Positions 28,930 to 30,037 of a stretch of DNA of 30,037 bases are shown here, in pieces. The stretch's first letter is position 1; the number at the start of each line of letters is the position of its first letter. This stretch comes from Poteriospumella lacustris. Its lineage: Eukaryota; Sar; Chrysophyceae; Chromulinales; Dinobryaceae. A model generated the notes under the pieces. It searched no databases. It saw only the letters and a program-made list of their open reading frames with translations, and was not told the DNA's origin. Location: the NCBI GenBank assembly GCA_008000375.1, contig SMOI01000369.1:1-30037 (forward strand). Direction: 5' to 3'. Made by a program: the position numbers and the translations under genes.

Positions 28930-29625
28930 TGAATGAGAAATACATTTGGGCGTTGATTCGGTCGAAATACTGAGTGTTGTTTGCTGTGGGGTTTGGCTGA
29001 AATTACGATCGTTTGGCTGAAAAACTTCCTAGGATCATCAAATATCGAACTCGATAGATCGATACATCTGAGTGAGTGATTTCGATTTCAGAAATAGGTG
29101 CGCTCGAGGCGATGCCAGCCACAAGGAGGTGTTCCCTTGTCAATGTACGTTTTATATAACACATTAACTGTACAACACCGAAAGTGGTAATCCTACATAG
29201 CAGTAACAATAGAGAGCGCACGCGCTCTGACATCTCTATTGCCCGCGCTAAATTGCGGGCGCGCTTCGCGCGCACGCATTCATTCTTCGTTAAAGGTAAT
29301 TGTTAGTTGCTCTTTGCTATGGTCTGAGCGCGCGCTTCGCGCGCACTCGACCAGGCCGTCCGCGCAAAGCGCGAACTGCGACAAGCGACATGTGACAAAA
29401 CACTACCGACGGACTGTCTTATGACGACAGGAAACAGCAGAAGTACGACATCGCATGTGAAACGACTATATATATGTTTATAACAACTTATTATATCGTA
29501 CGAGCGTTGCGTAAAAAACAGCAACAAATAAACGTGGTAGAACCACCAGAGGTGTTCCACCTTCTTGTGGAATAACACCTACTACTAACTTGTTTGACTC
29601 CCCCGCCCCGACCTTACCCAAGTCT
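28930..29625 (-). repeat. Second repeat family, copy D2, split by repeat copy B
   Basis: D2 consists of 28930-29096 and 29571-29625. Comparison with D1 places the interruption between TTTCAGAAATA and AATAACACCT. The shared right end ACTTGTTTGACTCCCC-type block ends at about 29625, after which D1 and D2 diverge. Confidence 0.7.
29097..29570 (+). repeat. GC-hairpin repeat family, copy B (474 bp)
   Basis: Same ends as copy A: GGTGCGCTCG and GCCAGCCACAAGGAGGTG at the left, CACCTTCTTGTGG (one mismatch in the inverted repeat) at the right. Flanking AATA occurs at 29093-29096 and 29571-29574. Hairpins: CAATAGAGA/TCTCTATTG (29207-29241) where copy A has a different stem, GCCCGC/GCGGGC (about 29241-29260), GCGCGC/GCGCGC pairs near 29259-29273 and 29327-29347. 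TATATATA (about 29467) and AATAAA (29527-29532) occupy the same relative places as in copy A. Confidence 0.8.
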
Positions 29626-30037
29626 GTTTTTTGTATGATGCCTGCTTCTGTTGTCCATGACAAGCCATGATCGGCTTATCGGGCCCATTAAATCTTGCTT
29701 TATCATAGGACATTTTCTTCACGATTCACACCTACGATGCGGCTGTGATTGATTGCGAAAAACAGATAATAAATATAGTGTCTCACTCTTTCTTAATTTT
29801 TGTTCTTTGGGAACTGATGGCACCCCGAAACCGCGCTGAAGTCATGTAAAAGGCACGAAATGCCACCTTTTGCTTTGAAATGGTCCCTTCGAAACGTCTC
29901 CAAACGTATCCAGGAAAACTACCAGAAATCCGTAACTCACCAACACCAAATTTATGAAACTGTGTCCGCCACTCTCCCTGTGGCGTCCTAGATCCTAGTC
30001 CCAGACATTCCAGACTTCGATCTGGGTTCTGGGAGAC
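29626..30037. other. No recognised gene
   Basis: Only short frames. A CCCAGA (about 30000-30005) faces TCTGGG (about 30021-30026) at the very end, a weak inverted repeat cut by the window edge. Confidence 0.4.

Overview
This window looks like a transposon-rich stretch of a eukaryotic nuclear genome. The large gene at 16703-24803 carries short GT-AG introns of 55-70 bp. The rest consists of decayed Ty1/copia, Ty3/gypsy and PIF/Harbinger-like remnants, a long satellite array and a near-full Helitron gene. Overlapping nested retroelements, very short introns and this Helitron type fit a protist such as a diatom or other stramenopile. That assignment is inference; no rRNA, tRNA or host housekeeping gene was found to anchor it.

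Layout. 1-4782 is a tandem array of a 941-bp satellite (five full units that look identical by eye, plus 77 bp); its left edge lies outside the window. 4783-5486 has no recognised gene. 5487-5800 is one copy of a GC-rich, hairpin-dense repeat family. 5807-5934 is one arm of a near-identical inverted pair whose other arm is at 16492-16596. Between the arms lies a graveyard: a plus-strand gypsy integrase piece (6754-6903), a plus-strand Harbinger-like transposase pseudogene (about 7200-7960), and minus-strand copia and gypsy Pol fragments (about 7985-10930). Then come a plus-strand Gag relic with a CCHC knuckle (about 11795-12710), a second minus-strand copia RNase H fragment that duplicates the first (13437-13925), and unassigned sequence. 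A minus-strand gypsy chromodomain tail (16100-16491) ends the block.

16703-25002 is the main gene: a Helitron RepHel protein of about 2,640 residues with an HUH/two-tyrosine Rep nuclease and a PIF1-type helicase. Three introns can be placed to the base from frame changes and motifs. Several remaining frame breaks suggest this copy is damaged or mis-sequenced. In a working element, Rep would nick and join the single strand and the helicase would unwind it for rolling-circle transposition.

25266-29625 holds two more copies of the hairpin-dense repeat (A 25271-25801; B 29097-29570), a plus-strand copia RNase H relic (about 26100-26700), and a second repeat family (27020-27310 and 28930-29625). 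Copy B sits inside the second copy of that family, so the first copy serves as a related empty site within the window. 29626-30037 shows no gene.
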